From: Brevibacillus porteri
GTDB lineage: Bacteria > Bacillota > Bacilli > Brevibacillales > Brevibacillaceae
NCBI RefSeq assembly: GCF_003013475.1
Contig: NZ_PXZO01000022.1
Span: forward strand, 1 to 64,000
DNA: 64,000 nt
Reading direction: 5' to 3'
Positions 1-11,050 of the stretch are shown piece by piece. Below the pieces are notes generated by a model, which made no database searches, was not told the origin of the DNA, and worked only from the letters and a program-made list of their open reading frames with translations. A program made the position numbers and the translations under genes. Positions within the stretch are counted from its first letter, which is position 1. Every line of letters starts with the position of its first letter.

Positions 1-24
1 TGTTCTTTGCTTTATATTTTCAAA

Positions 25-2232
<2,208 letters not shown>

Positions 2233-2239
2233 TTAAATT

Positions 2240-2264
2240 AAGTATTAAATAATAATACTTCTAA
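2240..2264 (-). promoter_or_regulatory. PerR-box-like palindrome upstream of katG
   Basis: An AT-rich dyad, AAGTATTA, five bases, TAATACTT, at 2240-2260. Overlapping it, the minus strand at 2250-2264 reads TTAGAAGTATTATTA, which I align to the PerR consensus TTATAATnATTATAA with 11 of 14 specified positions matching. It lies 26-50 bases before the katG start, a usual place for peroxide-regulon repression. Seen: the sequence. Inferred: PerR as the binding protein. Confidence 0.5.
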
Positions 2265-2486
2265 TTAATTTATATAGCAGTTAACAATAGAAATCAACAT
2301 CTTTTTGCTTTTTTCTTCTTAAGGATTTATGGACAGTAGTAATTGGCATCGTATTGCAGGCAGAGAGGGAATCGTAAGAACACGATAAAATATATGAACT
2401 CTTTCATTTCCGAATGGCTGATTCTAACGTATGCAGGGACCGGCTAGATTATGATCTTGTCACCAGCTCGATAGCCTCTCTTCCAT
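2265..2486. other. Intergenic stretch without a recognised gene
   Basis: AT-rich spacer upstream of katG and beyond the GNAT terminator. I see no convincing reading frame, RNA gene or repeat. It should hold the katG promoter, but I could not pick a clear -35/-10 pair. Confidence 0.5.
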
Positions 2487-2536
2487 CACAAAAAGCCCAC
2501 TATTCTCCTCTTCACGGAATGTGTGGGCTTTTTGTG
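2487..2536 (-). terminator. Rho-independent terminator after GNAT gene
   Basis: Perfect 14-bp inverted repeat: arms CACAAAAAGCCCAC (2487-2500) and GTGGGCTTTTTGTG (2523-2536) with a 22-base loop. The A/T flanks of the stem give a U-tract on either strand, so it can work both ways. It follows the stop of the minus-strand acetyltransferase by about 100 bases. Confidence 0.8.
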
Positions 2537-2636
2537 CGTAATCGTTTCAACTTCGCATCCTTGTTTATGTTGATCATGTCTTCCTACCATGTGATCAAAA
2601 AGAATGGTTCGAGCACTATGACATGACATGGGATTC

Positions 2637-3389
2637 TCAGTCAGTAGAATCCGGAGAAATCACTTCCCATTTTCCAAACAGTGTGAAACCCGCTGCCTTC
2701 GCCAAGGCAGTAGACGCATGGTTATCGAGTTGGCATCGGTACTGTGGTTCGTATCCCTGACCATAGGCGTATTTACAGATGGAACGCACCACTTGGCGGG
2801 CGTGCCCTTTTCCTCTAAAGGACGTCAGCGTCAGTACGCCGAGATCCGCAATTTGCAGATCCACTTCCCATGGATACATACTGGCAGCACTAGCTAGGCA
2901 ATTTTGCTCAAAAGAGCCGAACACCGCCCAGTGATCCAATTCTACATAAGCGTCGTCCAAGTCTTGTTCCGATGCGGAAGATGTGAACTCGGAGAAAACA
3001 GCCTCATCTTGCTCGGTAAGCCGGCGCAAGTTACCTTCCAGATTTTCATGCAGCAATACGTTCTTATCCGCTTTTGAAAAATAAAAAAGATAATCTGCGC
3101 CATGCAGTGTGATGCCCGCTTCATTCAATTTCTGGCGAAAGGTCGACTCAGACAAGGATTGTTGTTGAAAGAGACCTATCTTATCAGCCAGCGCAGGTGT
3201 CAAGACCGCCATAACACGCCCGTCGGAGGTTTCCAGCATCATGACCCGACTTACTTCGTCAAGTGTAGGATTTATGGCAACAGTAAAGGATTCATCGCTA
3301 TAGAAGACGTCACCGTTCAAAAATTGCTCCTGCCAAAAGTCAGTGATCGTTTGTGAAAATACAGGTACACTACTTACTTGATCTGTCAT
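2637..3389 (-). CDS. GNAT-family N-acetyltransferase
   Basis: About 250 residues. The C-terminal half carries the GNAT acetyl-CoA signature in the form FRGKGHARQVVRSICKYAYGQG, preceded by the strand IADLGVLTL, so it should transfer an acetyl group from acetyl-CoA to an unknown amine. The N-terminal half, about 130 residues, resembles the extra N-domain of two-domain GNAT proteins and has no motif I can name. The start is the ATG at 3389, behind AAAGGAAG; a GTG three codons upstream lies too close to that site. It stands alone, with terminators at both ends. Substrate unknown. Confidence 0.85.
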   Translation of the reverse strand: MTDQVSSVPVFSQTITDFWQEQFLNGDVFYSDESFTVAINPTLDEVSRVMMLETSDGRVMAVLTPALADKIGLFQQQSLSESTFRQKLNEAGITLHGADYLFYFSKADKNVLLHENLEGNLRRLTEQDEAVFSEFTSSASEQDLDDAYVELDHWAVFGSFEQNCLASAASMYPWEVDLQIADLGVLTLTSFRGKGHARQVVRSICKYAYGQGYEPQYRCQLDNHASTALAKAAGFTLFGKWEVISPDSTD

Positions 3390-3497
3390 TATGTACACTT
3401 CCTTTCATAAAGTCGATGGGATTTATTGCGTATTATAGTAAAGGTTATTTACATCTCTGATTCTTTTGAAAATATGGTGGATCATGAAATTGATCGA

Positions 3498-3526
3498 GAT
3501 GCGGAAGCCCCAGTAGCTTCCGCATC
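3498..3526. terminator. Stem-loop terminator after methyltransferase gene
   Basis: Perfect 11-bp inverted repeat, GATGCGGAAGC (3498-3508) and GCTTCCGCATC (3516-3526), with a 7-base loop. It starts within the stop codon of the methyltransferase. The following U-tract is weak on both strands (CATTTTC on plus), so efficiency is uncertain. Confidence 0.6.
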
Positions 3527-4121
3527 ATTTTCGTAATACAAGCTGAATAACATGGGCTAATCCATTGTGGGCCTTACCTGCCACACGCTCTTGTTCACCA
3601 TAGAAGAAATGGATCACTTCATGACCTTCGCACCAAGCAAGGATATCTTTGGGATCATATAGCATTTCAAGTTCTGGAGGCCCGCCCGTACCATACTTTA
3701 CTTGTTCCTTGGAGAAGACCTCAAGCATGAGAATTCCTTTGGGCTTTATCGCCTTTTTCATTTTATGAAGAACGGAGATCTGCGCATCTTTATGAAAATG
3801 GCCATATACCATAATCGCGACATCATATTCTTCGCTCGGCACATCCTCTTCCAAAAGGTCAATTTTTTGGGTACGTACGTCAACCAAATGCTTCTGAGCC
3901 AGTATTTGCGTTTTTTGCAATCCGCTCTCCGCATAGTCAATGGCTGTCACTTCAAGATTTCTTTTTGCTAAAAAAACTGCATTCCGGCCTTCACCCTCTG
4001 CAAACGCGATCACTTTTTGTCCTTGTTCTATCCGATAAGCCTGTTGTTGAATAAAAACGTTAGGTTCTTCCCCATAATAATATTCTTCCGAATGAAAGCG
4101 CTCATTCCAAATATTCGCCAT
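3525..4121 (-). CDS. Class I SAM-dependent methyltransferase (TehB-like)
   Basis: About 198 residues. The opening NIWNERFHSEEYYYGEEPN is typical of small cytosolic methyltransferases related to tellurite-resistance TehB. Motif I is degenerate but in place: VIAFAEGEGRNAVFLAKR. The acidic ribose-binding end of strand 2 is VTAIDYAESG, and IDLLEEDVP then DVAIMVYGHF follow as the later motifs. The frame stays open upstream to 4301, but the ATG at 4121 has AGGAGG nine bases before it and begins at the conserved domain, so it is the real start. Substrate cannot be read from sequence. It runs divergent from the MerR-type gene at 4320. Confidence 0.85.
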   Translation of the reverse strand: MANIWNERFHSEEYYYGEEPNVFIQQQAYRIEQGQKVIAFAEGEGRNAVFLAKRNLEVTAIDYAESGLQKTQILAQKHLVDVRTQKIDLLEEDVPSEEYDVAIMVYGHFHKDAQISVLHKMKKAIKPKGILMLEVFSKEQVKYGTGGPPELEMLYDPKDILAWCEGHEVIHFFYGEQERVAGKAHNGLAHVIQLVLRK

Positions 4122-4252
4122 ACTCACCGGCCTCCTGTCATGAAAATCCATTATAGATTTATTATATCTACAATATCTCCAAATGCATGGATGTGTCAAT
4201 ATCGCGTGGTATCGAGAGCATCTACAAAAGAGCCTTTCTTTGAACGTACATC

Positions 4253-4283
4253 TTGACCTTAGGTCTGACCTAAGGTTTATGGT
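4253..4283 (+). promoter_or_regulatory. MerR-type promoter with 19-bp spacer and dyad operator
   Basis: A -35 element TTGACC (4253-4258) and -10 TATGGT (4278-4283) are separated by 19 bases, longer than the usual 17 and diagnostic of MerR-activated promoters. The spacer is an almost perfect dyad, CCTTAGGTCTGACCTAAGG (4257-4275), mismatched only at its centre. It lies directly upstream of the MerR-type gene at 4320, so autoregulation is the simple reading. Confidence 0.75.
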
Positions 4284-4319
4284 TGAGATATTCCACAACA
4301 TCCATAGGGAGTAACGGTT

Positions 4320-5111
4320 ATGAAGAGTGAAATTACCATTAGCGAATTAGCTAGGCTTATGAATGTGTCTGTTCATCAGATTCGTTATTTTGAAGAGAAA
4401 GGGGTTCTTCTACCTGCTTACCTAGATAACAATCAGTACAGGATGTACAGCATGGATCAAGTTTACCAGCTATCCCATATTCTGTTGCTGCGCAAATTGG
4501 GGGTGCCTGTCCAGTCGATTAAAGAATGCATGACATCCTATTCTACTGATCAATACGGGCAGCTACTCAATCATTCTTTGAAAGAAATAAATGCAGAGAT
4601 ACTTCGCCTTCAAGAACTTCAGCATTTCATAAACAGGGTATTGCATGAACAAAAGAATTTTATTTCGCACTCCAATGACTACCAAATAAAGTGGCGTGAA
4701 ACCACCTATTTGGCACGTTGGATAGAAATGGATTCACAAATAACGCTAAACGCGAAACTGTTGACTGAACAGGCCAAGTCTGTCCCGAACTTGTTCGAAT
4801 CGGACCTTCATTTTATCGAGGATAATTCCAGAACCATTACGTTATACACGGAAACAGAAGCGCCTGGCGATTTTTCATTGCCCAGCGGCAACTATCTGTC
4901 TACCCAGAGGCTGATCCATGAAGAGGATGAGCTTGAACAAGTGATTGAACAGTTTTACTCCTATGCCGCAGCACAGTCTCATGTTATACAGGGACCCTTG
5001 ATCCTCATTGAAAGATCTTACTTATCCCTATTTAGTCAAAAACAACTGCACTATGAACTACAAGCTTTGATCGAACCGACTACCCATTCCGAAAGGGGAA
5101 ACCGATCATGA
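4320..5111 (+). CDS. MerR-family transcriptional regulator
   Basis: About 263 residues. The N-terminal winged HTH is clear: ISELARLMNVSVHQIRYFEE (helix-turn-helix plus the RYFE wing), then the NQYRMYSMDQVYQL region and a dimerising coiled coil around residues 75-110. The C-terminal part, about 150 residues, resembles a ligand-binding domain (GyrI/TipAS-like region suspected, not proven). AGGGAG precedes the ATG. The next gene, a GNAT enzyme, overlaps its stop by 4 bases (ATGA), so the two are co-translated and the acetyltransferase is likely part of the response it controls. The promoter has the MerR 19-bp spacer. Inducer unknown. Confidence 0.88.
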   Translation: MKSEITISELARLMNVSVHQIRYFEEKGVLLPAYLDNNQYRMYSMDQVYQLSHILLLRKLGVPVQSIKECMTSYSTDQYGQLLNHSLKEINAEILRLQELQHFINRVLHEQKNFISHSNDYQIKWRETTYLARWIEMDSQITLNAKLLTEQAKSVPNLFESDLHFIEDNSRTITLYTETEAPGDFSLPSGNYLSTQRLIHEEDELEQVIEQFYSYAAAQSHVIQGPLILIERSYLSLFSQKQLHYELQALIEPTTHSERGNRS

Positions 5112-5728
5112 CTGGATCACCAATTACAATAGAACCGATGCATTCCACGTACAATCAACAGATTGGTCAACTTCTTGTTCACGGGTTTCGTGGGAAATTC
5201 CAAACTCTTACGAAGCTCAATGATGGCGAGCTCGCCCTCTTTTTCGAAAAATTATTTGATCATGTTCCTACAGATCGTGCGAGTCAACGAATGGTCGCGC
5301 TACAAGAGGGAGAAGTTATCGGGACGATATCCATCAAGTGGAAAACTGAATTTGATAGTAGGCAAATATTTCCTGCATGGAAGAACTTCTACCGTTTTGG
5401 CAGATGGAATCTCCTGAAAATGTTCATCGGGTTATCTTTCCTAGACCATAAACCACAGGCTGGAGAATGTTATATTACAGATGTTGTTGTCCATCCGAAT
5501 CATCAAGGCAAAGGAGTTGGAAACCTGCTATTGCATTGGGCGCACAATTTCGCACAAGCGCAGCCAAGCCTAGACAAGTTAAGCTTGTACGTCGCAGGTA
5601 AAAACCCCCGGGCTGAGCAGCTTTACCAGCGATTATCGTTCCATACGCATTTGCGAGAAAGCAGCTTCCTATCACATCTTTTATTTAAAGAGAAAAAATG
5701 GAGTTACATGGTGAAGAGATTGAAATGA
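5108..5728 (+). CDS. GNAT-family N-acetyltransferase, coupled to MerR gene
   Basis: About 206 residues with a full GNAT fold. Motif A is VVVHPNHQGKGVGNLLLHWA (the QGKGVG pyrophosphate loop of acetyl-CoA binding), followed by LSLYVAGKNPRAEQLYQRLSF, the motif B region with the usual NPRA..LYxRLGF form. It overlaps the regulator gene by 4 bases. Pairing with a MerR-type ligand sensor suggests detoxification of a small molecule such as an antibiotic or polyamine; that is inference. A terminator follows at once. Confidence 0.87.
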   Translation: MTGSPITIEPMHSTYNQQIGQLLVHGFRGKFQTLTKLNDGELALFFEKLFDHVPTDRASQRMVALQEGEVIGTISIKWKTEFDSRQIFPAWKNFYRFGRWNLLKMFIGLSFLDHKPQAGECYITDVVVHPNHQGKGVGNLLLHWAHNFAQAQPSLDKLSLYVAGKNPRAEQLYQRLSFHTHLRESSFLSHLLFKEKKWSYMVKRLK

Positions 5729-5736
5729 ATCATGAC

Positions 5737-5772
5737 AAAGGGCGAATCGTCTCTACTAGACATCCGCCCTTT
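5737..5772. terminator. Bidirectional stem-loop terminator
   Basis: Arms AAAGGGCG (5737-5744) and CGCCCTTT (5765-5772) pair perfectly across a 20-base loop. It sits between two convergent genes (GNAT, plus strand; FAD oxidase, minus strand), and the A and T flanks suit termination from both sides. Confidence 0.65.
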
Positions 5773-5793
5773 CGAAAGTATCGCCTTTTCCCC

Positions 5794-6852
5794 CTAATCT
5801 ACTTCACATAAAAATCTGATTAGTCGGCAGCTCTCTAATTCTTTCATTTGTACGTTGTTTATTATCTCATTCGCAGCTAAACGGCTGATAATAGGAGCTA
5901 GTGTAACAGCTGAATGCATAACGGTCAGATAAAGACCCTTTATTTCGTCATGAAATCCAACAATAGGGTAACCGTCTTCAGGCATGGGTCTCAAGCCTAC
6001 CTGGATGCTTTCCAGCTCCAATTTCTCTCCGCCTTTTAGATTGTGCCGTAGAATTTCAAACGCCCGCTTTCCAACTGCCTCGGGTCCATTTTGTTCAGAC
6101 TCATCGATATAATCTTCCGCTGCTAGTAACAGATCATCGGTTAGTTGTCTCGCTTCAAATTTAGAATTTGAAACTAAGGTGCGGATCAACTTTTCTTTCG
6201 ATTTCATTCGGATCAGTATAGAAGGTGAAGGAGAGACAGGAACATCAAAGCCTAATGGCTTACAGAGTTCGGGTATAGCTGCGCCAGTGGCTACTACAAT
6301 AACATCTGCTTCTAGAAAACCATTGGAGGTGTTTACCCCAACAACCTTAGAACCCTCTGTGATTATTTGCATCGCCTTTGTATCAAACAGTACGCTCGCT
6401 CCATTTTCTTCTGCTCTTTTCACCAAAAGTTTTGCAGTCAAAATTGGATCTAGTGCGCCTTCTTCGTACGCATAATAAGCTTCCTCGGGGTATTCCTTTA
6501 GATTCGGTTCTAATTCTATGAGTTGCTGCCGATTTAATGGTTGTTTACGAGACTCCTCATAATCTATGGGGACTTCCCAAGTCAGTGCTCCATCCCATTT
6601 TATTTCTAGATCAGGTATCTCTTTTTTTAATTCATGATATTCGCCTATCGATGCATCATACAAATGTCGAAAATTTTCTGATACCTGATACGATGAATGA
6701 ATCCAACCGAAAGACTTATTAGTGGCTTCACATGCAGCAGTTGAATTCGTCTCTATTAAAGTGACATTCTGATTCTGCTTGGATAAGTAGTAGGCCATGG
6801 ATGTACCAACAATACCTGCACCAACCACTACAATTTTTTGATTCTTCTTCAT
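5794..6852 (-). CDS. FAD-dependent amine/amino-acid oxidase (DAO family)
   Basis: About 352 residues. The N-terminus is a Rossmann FAD-binding motif, IVVVGAGIVGTSMAYYLSK (GxGxxG), with the acidic strand end LIET. The C-terminal part holds VGLRPMPEDGYPIVGF and GLYLTVMHSAVTLAP, the usual second FAD contact of D-amino-acid and glycine oxidases. It should oxidise a secondary or primary amine with flavin and release H2O2 or pass electrons on. The start is the ATG at 6852 behind CAGGAGGGAG; upstream codons lack a site. Substrate cannot be named. It stands alone. Confidence 0.85.
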   Translation of the reverse strand: MKKNQKIVVVGAGIVGTSMAYYLSKQNQNVTLIETNSTAACEATNKSFGWIHSSYQVSENFRHLYDASIGEYHELKKEIPDLEIKWDGALTWEVPIDYEESRKQPLNRQQLIELEPNLKEYPEEAYYAYEEGALDPILTAKLLVKRAEENGASVLFDTKAMQIITEGSKVVGVNTSNGFLEADVIVVATGAAIPELCKPLGFDVPVSPSPSILIRMKSKEKLIRTLVSNSKFEARQLTDDLLLAAEDYIDESEQNGPEAVGKRAFEILRHNLKGGEKLELESIQVGLRPMPEDGYPIVGFHDEIKGLYLTVMHSAVTLAPIISRLAANEIINNVQMKELESCRLIRFLCEVD

Positions 6853-6950
6853 AAGCGCTCCCTCCTGACAACATCCCTTAAGCAAATTCTACCCGGGTTA
6901 TCTCAAGTCTTTTTGATAGGAAGATGAGTTTTATTAAGGATACCCCGTGA

Positions 6951-8183
6951 TCAGGATCTTTGCTCATACAGCTTAACGATTTCGATGATGGTGTTTACAG
7001 CGTGCATCATGTTGTCAACGGAAACATACTCGAACCGCCCGTGGTAGTTTTCCCCGCCTGTAAAAATATTCGGTGTTGGCAAACCCATGTAGGATAGCTG
7101 AGAGCCATCTGTACCACCGCGTATCGGCTGAATAATCGGCACGATTCCGAGGTTTTCTAGTGCTTGTGTAGCGATGTCCACTACTTCCATTACAGGCTCA
7201 ATCTTTTCCCGCATATTGAAGTATTCGTCTTTGATTTCGAGCTCAATTCGCTTCTCTCCGTATTTTTTTTGTAGTTCTTCTACGATACGAGCTAGTTGGG
7301 ACTTTCTCGCCTGAAACCGATTACGATCGTGGTCCCGGATCAAATAACGCAGCTGAGTTTGCTCGACGTCACCTTGTATGGAAGACAGATGATAGAAGCC
7401 TTCGTAGCCTTCCGTCTCCTCAGGAGTTTCATTAATCGGCAGCCTTCCATGCAGCTCCATGGCTATTTTAGCAGCGTTAACCATTTTACCTTTGGCCGAG
7501 CCAGGGTGAACGTTCTTTCCTTTGCAAGTAATGATAGCTGATGCAGCGTTAAAGCTCTCGTACTCGATCCCGCCAAGAGGACCGCCATCCATCGTATAGG
7601 CATATACCGCGTCGAAGGCGGACACATCAAATTTGTCTGGGCCTCTGCCGATTTCCTCGTCCGGAGTGAAAGCTACTCTCACTTTCCCGTGTTTTAGTTC
7701 TGGATGTCGAATCAGATAAGCCATAGCGGTCATGATTTCGGCAATACCGGCTTTATCGTCAGCGCCAAGTAATGTGGTACCGTCTGTCGTTATTAACGTG
7801 TGTCCTTTGTAGCCAGTCAGCTCTGAAAAATCGCGCGGCGAAAGGACAATAGTAAGTGCTTCATTCAAGACTATGTCTTGTCCATTATAATTTTCGATGA
7901 CTTGCGGCTTCACGCCAGCGCCGGTAAAATCGGTGGCTGTATCCATATGAGCAAGAAAACCGATTGTTGGAATCTCTTTGTCTGTATTGGATGGTAGGGT
8001 TGCCATTACATAGCCGTTCGAATCCATCGTCACTTCCTGCATACCTATGGCTTGCAGCTCGTCCACGAGCATTTGGGCCAACACTAGCTGCCCTGGTGTT
8101 GAGGGGCAAGTTTCGCTGTTCTCATCGGATTGTGTATCAACTTGTGCGTAAGAGATGAATCTATTTATGATCTCCGTTTTCAT
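6951..8183 (-). CDS. pepT: Peptidase T (tripeptide aminopeptidase)
   Basis: About 410 residues, M20B family, cytosolic zinc aminopeptidase that removes the N-terminal residue of tripeptides. Metal and catalytic motifs are all present: His79 and Asp81 in [10 protein letters not shown], Asp in LLGADDKAG, Glu-Glu in [10 protein letters not shown], Asp in YTMDGGPLG, and the last His in NYHGRFE. The lid domain sits between. Length and motifs match the family closely. It is the last gene of a minus-strand run and fits the peptide-rich content of the window. Confidence 0.96.
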   Translation of the reverse strand: MKTEIINRFISYAQVDTQSDENSETCPSTPGQLVLAQMLVDELQAIGMQEVTMDSNGYVMATLPSNTDKEIPTIGFLAHMDTATDFTGAGVKPQVIENYNGQDIVLNEALTIVLSPRDFSELTGYKGHTLITTDGTTLLGADDKAGIAEIMTAMAYLIRHPELKHGKVRVAFTPDEEIGRGPDKFDVSAFDAVYAYTMDGGPLGGIEYESFNAASAIITCKGKNVHPGSAKGKMVNAAKIAMELHGRLPINETPEETEGYEGFYHLSSIQGDVEQTQLRYLIRDHDRNRFQARKSQLARIVEELQKKYGEKRIELEIKDEYFNMREKIEPVMEVVDIATQALENLGIVPIIQPIRGGTDGSQLSYMGLPTPNIFTGGENYHGRFEYVSVDNMMHAVNTIIEIVKLYEQRS

Positions 8184-8220
8184 GGTTTATCTCAGCTCCA
8201 ATACAATTCGTCAAACCTAT

Positions 8221-8505
8221 TCAAGAAAGAGGCCATCTCGTGACAAATTCTACCACGATCCCCATCGATTCTTCAATCCGTACGCCATATTGACGTGCTG
8301 CCACCTGGTTATATAACTGTAAAGTGATGAAACCAACGAAGTAATCTCCATTTTCATAAAAGTTGATTTTGAACTGACTTTGAATAATAAAACAGCGGCG
8401 ACCCATGACCTGAAAATACAGTCTTTGGCTCACCGCTGTGATGATTGAAATAGCTAACCTCGTTCGTTGAAGAAGTGACATACGATCCTGAATATTATTT
8501 CCCAT
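8221..8505 (-). CDS. Hypothetical small protein, unrecognised
   Basis: An open frame of 94 codons whose ATG lies inside the last codons of the reductase gene upstream (11-base overlap), which is the pattern of translational coupling. The composition is plausible for a folded protein, with a segment INFYENGDYFVGFITLQL, but I recognise no family, no signal peptide and no membrane span. No clear ribosome site precedes the ATG. It could be a chance frame in the 300-base gap before pepT. Confidence 0.35.
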   Translation of the reverse strand: MGNNIQDRMSLLQRTRLAISIITAVSQRLYFQVMGRRCFIIQSQFKINFYENGDYFVGFITLQLYNQVAARQYGVRIEESMGIVVEFVTRWPLS

Positions 8506-9049
8506 TCAAATGATAGATGAGTTGCACAACGCCAGAGGAGAAAGTTTTTGTATTCACCAAACTCAAATTCACCCTCTGCTTTATATCCATAAACAGCGGT
8601 TTTCCTTCTCCCAAAATAACAGGGTGAACAGATAATCGAAATTCATCTACAAGCTCTAAATGGATAAAAGTTGTAATAAGACTAGCTCCACCATATAGCC
8701 AGATGTCTTTACCAGGCTTATTCTTTAATTGATTGACTACTTCAAGAATATGATCGTTGATGAATATTGCTTTATGATCAGTCCCTTTTTGTGTCTTGGA
8801 AAACACATATTTTTCTTTACTTTGAACCAATCCCCAAATCTCTTTTTCCGTATCTGTATGTTCCATTTCTGGAGAAAATTGTCCCCATAAATCATAACTT
8901 TTTCTTCCATATAGAATCGTGTCAATTTGATGTAAGAAATGAACAAACCCCATTTCAGCGTCCATTATGCACCAATCAACTTCCCCATTCTTCCCTTCAA
9001 TAAAACCATCTAAGGTAACGGCTAGATCTAAAATGATTCTTCGTTTCAT
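8495..9049 (-). CDS. Dihydrofolate reductase-like / RibD C-terminal domain protein
   Basis: About 184 residues covering one RibD_C/DHFR fold. Seen: N-terminal strand RIILDLAVTLDGFIEG; DTILYGRKSYDLW, where DHFRs bind NADPH; DIWLYGGASLITTF, the GG loop for the nicotinamide; and PVILGEGKPLF near the end. It resembles YyaP/YwjB-type proteins of Bacillus rather than true FolA, so a NAD(P)H-dependent reductase of unknown pteridine- or flavin-like substrate is the safest call. A 94-codon frame overlaps its end. Confidence 0.85.
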   Translation of the reverse strand: MKRRIILDLAVTLDGFIEGKNGEVDWCIMDAEMGFVHFLHQIDTILYGRKSYDLWGQFSPEMEHTDTEKEIWGLVQSKEKYVFSKTQKGTDHKAIFINDHILEVVNQLKNKPGKDIWLYGGASLITTFIHLELVDEFRLSVHPVILGEGKPLFMDIKQRVNLSLVNTKTFSSGVVQLIYHLNGK

Positions 9050-9153
9050 AAATAGTTACTCCTTTCGTTGATCATCTACTTCCATTTTAGACCTTTAAAT
9101 ATGTCACCTTGTGTCTTATTTGTAACAGAAGGGTTTATCACTATGGGGCGTTC

Positions 9154-9996
9154 TCATGTCCATGCATCGGGCAACAAATGTCCTTCTGCTACCAGTTTTG
9201 AGTTGCCTTCCAAGTAAACGGATTCGGCAGCATAATCTGTGAGATGGTAAGAAATTTTAAGTGGTCCCCCTCGAGTAAGCACGTTCACAGAGGTGTCTAC
9301 ATGTCCTAAAATACCGGCAATGATTGCTGCAGCAGTCGATCCGGAACCGCACGCGTAGGTCTCTGCCTCTACTCCGCGCTCATAGGTTCTGATGCTAAGC
9401 GTTTGCCTATCAATCAGTTCCACAAAATTTACATTAGTACCATTGGGAAACTGCTGCTGATCATTTCTGATCATTCGTCCCCATTCTCTGAGCTGGTCGT
9501 CCGCTATCGCGATAACATTTTCGACAAACCAGACCGTGTGGGGAACTCCGACAACACCGTAGTGGTAGACGCCGCTCGGTCCGTCCCACTTATATGGTTG
9601 ATTCAGCTTCAGCGCCTGCAATTGAACGTCGGGAAACTTGACATTTACGCCGTTCTGATTGAGCTCTGCCTGATAGATGCCGGCCATCGTTTCGAAACTC
9701 ATCTTCGTCTTGGCTGCCCCGATGTGGTACGCAAAGCGCGACATGCACCTTGCACCGTTGCCGCACATTTCTCCTTCACTGCCATCTGCGTTAAAATACC
9801 TCATCTTAAAATCGGCGATGTTGGAGTTCTCCAGCAGCATGAACCCATCCGCACCGATTGAAGTGCCTCGCCTGCATACATTTTGGACAAAGGCTGAAAG
9901 CGCAACCTCGTTCAACAGGCCATCGCGATTGTCTACTACAATAAAGTCGTTGCCACAGCCATTCATTTTTTTAAACGGGATCCCAAGATCAAACAT
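9154..9996 (-). CDS. dapF: Diaminopimelate epimerase (DapF family)
   Basis: About 280 residues, two-fold DapF architecture, cofactor-independent epimerase. Both catalytic cysteines are in place: Cys78 in MCGNGARC and Cys216 in YACGSGSTAAA. FTKMxGxGND-type start is FKKMNGCGNDF. Known reaction: LL- to meso-diaminopimelate in lysine and peptidoglycan synthesis. It is placed 70 bases after the ATPase of a peptide transporter at the end of the long operon, with its own strong ribosome site (AAAAGGAGG). That context suggests either the housekeeping gene or a second copy used to invert an amino acid from the imported compound. The start is the ATG at 9996. Confidence 0.88.
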   Translation of the reverse strand: MFDLGIPFKKMNGCGNDFIVVDNRDGLLNEVALSAFVQNVCRRGTSIGADGFMLLENSNIADFKMRYFNADGSEGEMCGNGARCMSRFAYHIGAAKTKMSFETMAGIYQAELNQNGVNVKFPDVQLQALKLNQPYKWDGPSGVYHYGVVGVPHTVWFVENVIAIADDQLREWGRMIRNDQQQFPNGTNVNFVELIDRQTLSIRTYERGVEAETYACGSGSTAAAIIAGILGHVDTSVNVLTRGGPLKISYHLTDYAAESVYLEGNSKLVAEGHLLPDAWT

Positions 9997-10066
9997 TTCT
10001 CTCCTCCTTTTATCCGATGTACCGTGCAAACTAAAGGTTCCAGAATTATGGAGCAGTCACCTTGCT

Positions 10067-11050
10067 TTAAGAAGGATCGATTGCGGGAAATGATTGATAG
10101 AGATGACAAGCGACCGATTGCCCTTCTATTTCACTCAGCTTTGGCAACTCGACTTTGCATATTTCCATGCTGGACCGGCAGCGCGGATGGAATTTACATC
10201 CCTTCGGCGGATTAGACGGAGACGGGAGATCTCCGGACAACACAATTTGCTCTCGCGTATCATCAGGATCGGTGATGGGTTTGGCTGAAAGCAATGCTTG
10301 TGTATAGGGATGCAGCGGTCGTCCAAACAGCTTCTCTTTCTCAGCATACTCGATGATTTCACCTAAATACATGACCGCCACTTTATCGGCAATGTGCTCA
10401 ACTACGCTCAAATCATGCGAAATGAAAACATAGGTCAAGGAAAATTGTTCTTGCAAATCCTGCAGCAAATTAAGGATTTGCGATTGAATCGACACATCCA
10501 GTGCGGAGACAGGCTCATCTGCGATAATCAGCTTTGGTCGAAGAATCAGGGCGCGGGCGATGCCAATTCGTTGTCTTTGCCCTCCGGAAAATTCGTGAGG
10601 ATAGCGAGATAGATGCTGCTTGCTCATGCCGACAATCTCAATCGTTTCTTCCAGTAGCGCTTGTCTCTGCTCTCGAGGAATACCGTGCGAAATCAGCGGC
10701 TCTGTCAAGATGTGCCCGATCGTTAGTTTCGGGTTCAATGTTTCAAATGGATTTTGAAAAACCATTTGCATATTTCGCCTTACTGCACGCATTTCGTTTT
10801 TGTTCATTTTTCCTATTTCTTTACCTTGGAAACGAATTTCGCCTTGGACCGGCTCCAGCAAACGCAGAATACATTTTCCCAATGTAGACTTTCCGCAGCC
10901 TGACTCCCCGACAATCCCCAGCGTTTCTCCTTCATAGACGCTCACATCAATCCCGTTTAAAGCATGAACATCATGCGGTTGTTGTAACCACCCTTTTTTC
11001 ATGCGAAACAGCTTGCGCAGCCCTTTCACTTCCAGGATTGGAGTCGTCAT
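10067..11050 (-). CDS. Di/oligopeptide ABC transporter ATPase (OppF/DppF-like)
   Basis: About 327 residues. Walker [10 protein letters not shown], signature FSGGQRQR, Walker B LIIADEP and the switch His in FISHDLS are all seen. The C-terminal extension with GCKFHPRC is typical of the OppD/OppF class and helps couple to the permeases. Overlap with the next ATPase gene is 4 bases (ATGA). It forms an ATPase pair that drives import of a peptide-like solute through the permeases encoded upstream. Confidence 0.94.
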   Translation of the reverse strand: MTTPILEVKGLRKLFRMKKGWLQQPHDVHALNGIDVSVYEGETLGIVGESGCGKSTLGKCILRLLEPVQGEIRFQGKEIGKMNKNEMRAVRRNMQMVFQNPFETLNPKLTIGHILTEPLISHGIPREQRQALLEETIEIVGMSKQHLSRYPHEFSGGQRQRIGIARALILRPKLIIADEPVSALDVSIQSQILNLLQDLQEQFSLTYVFISHDLSVVEHIADKVAVMYLGEIIEYAEKEKLFGRPLHPYTQALLSAKPITDPDDTREQIVLSGDLPSPSNPPKGCKFHPRCRSSMEICKVELPKLSEIEGQSVACHLYQSFPAIDPS

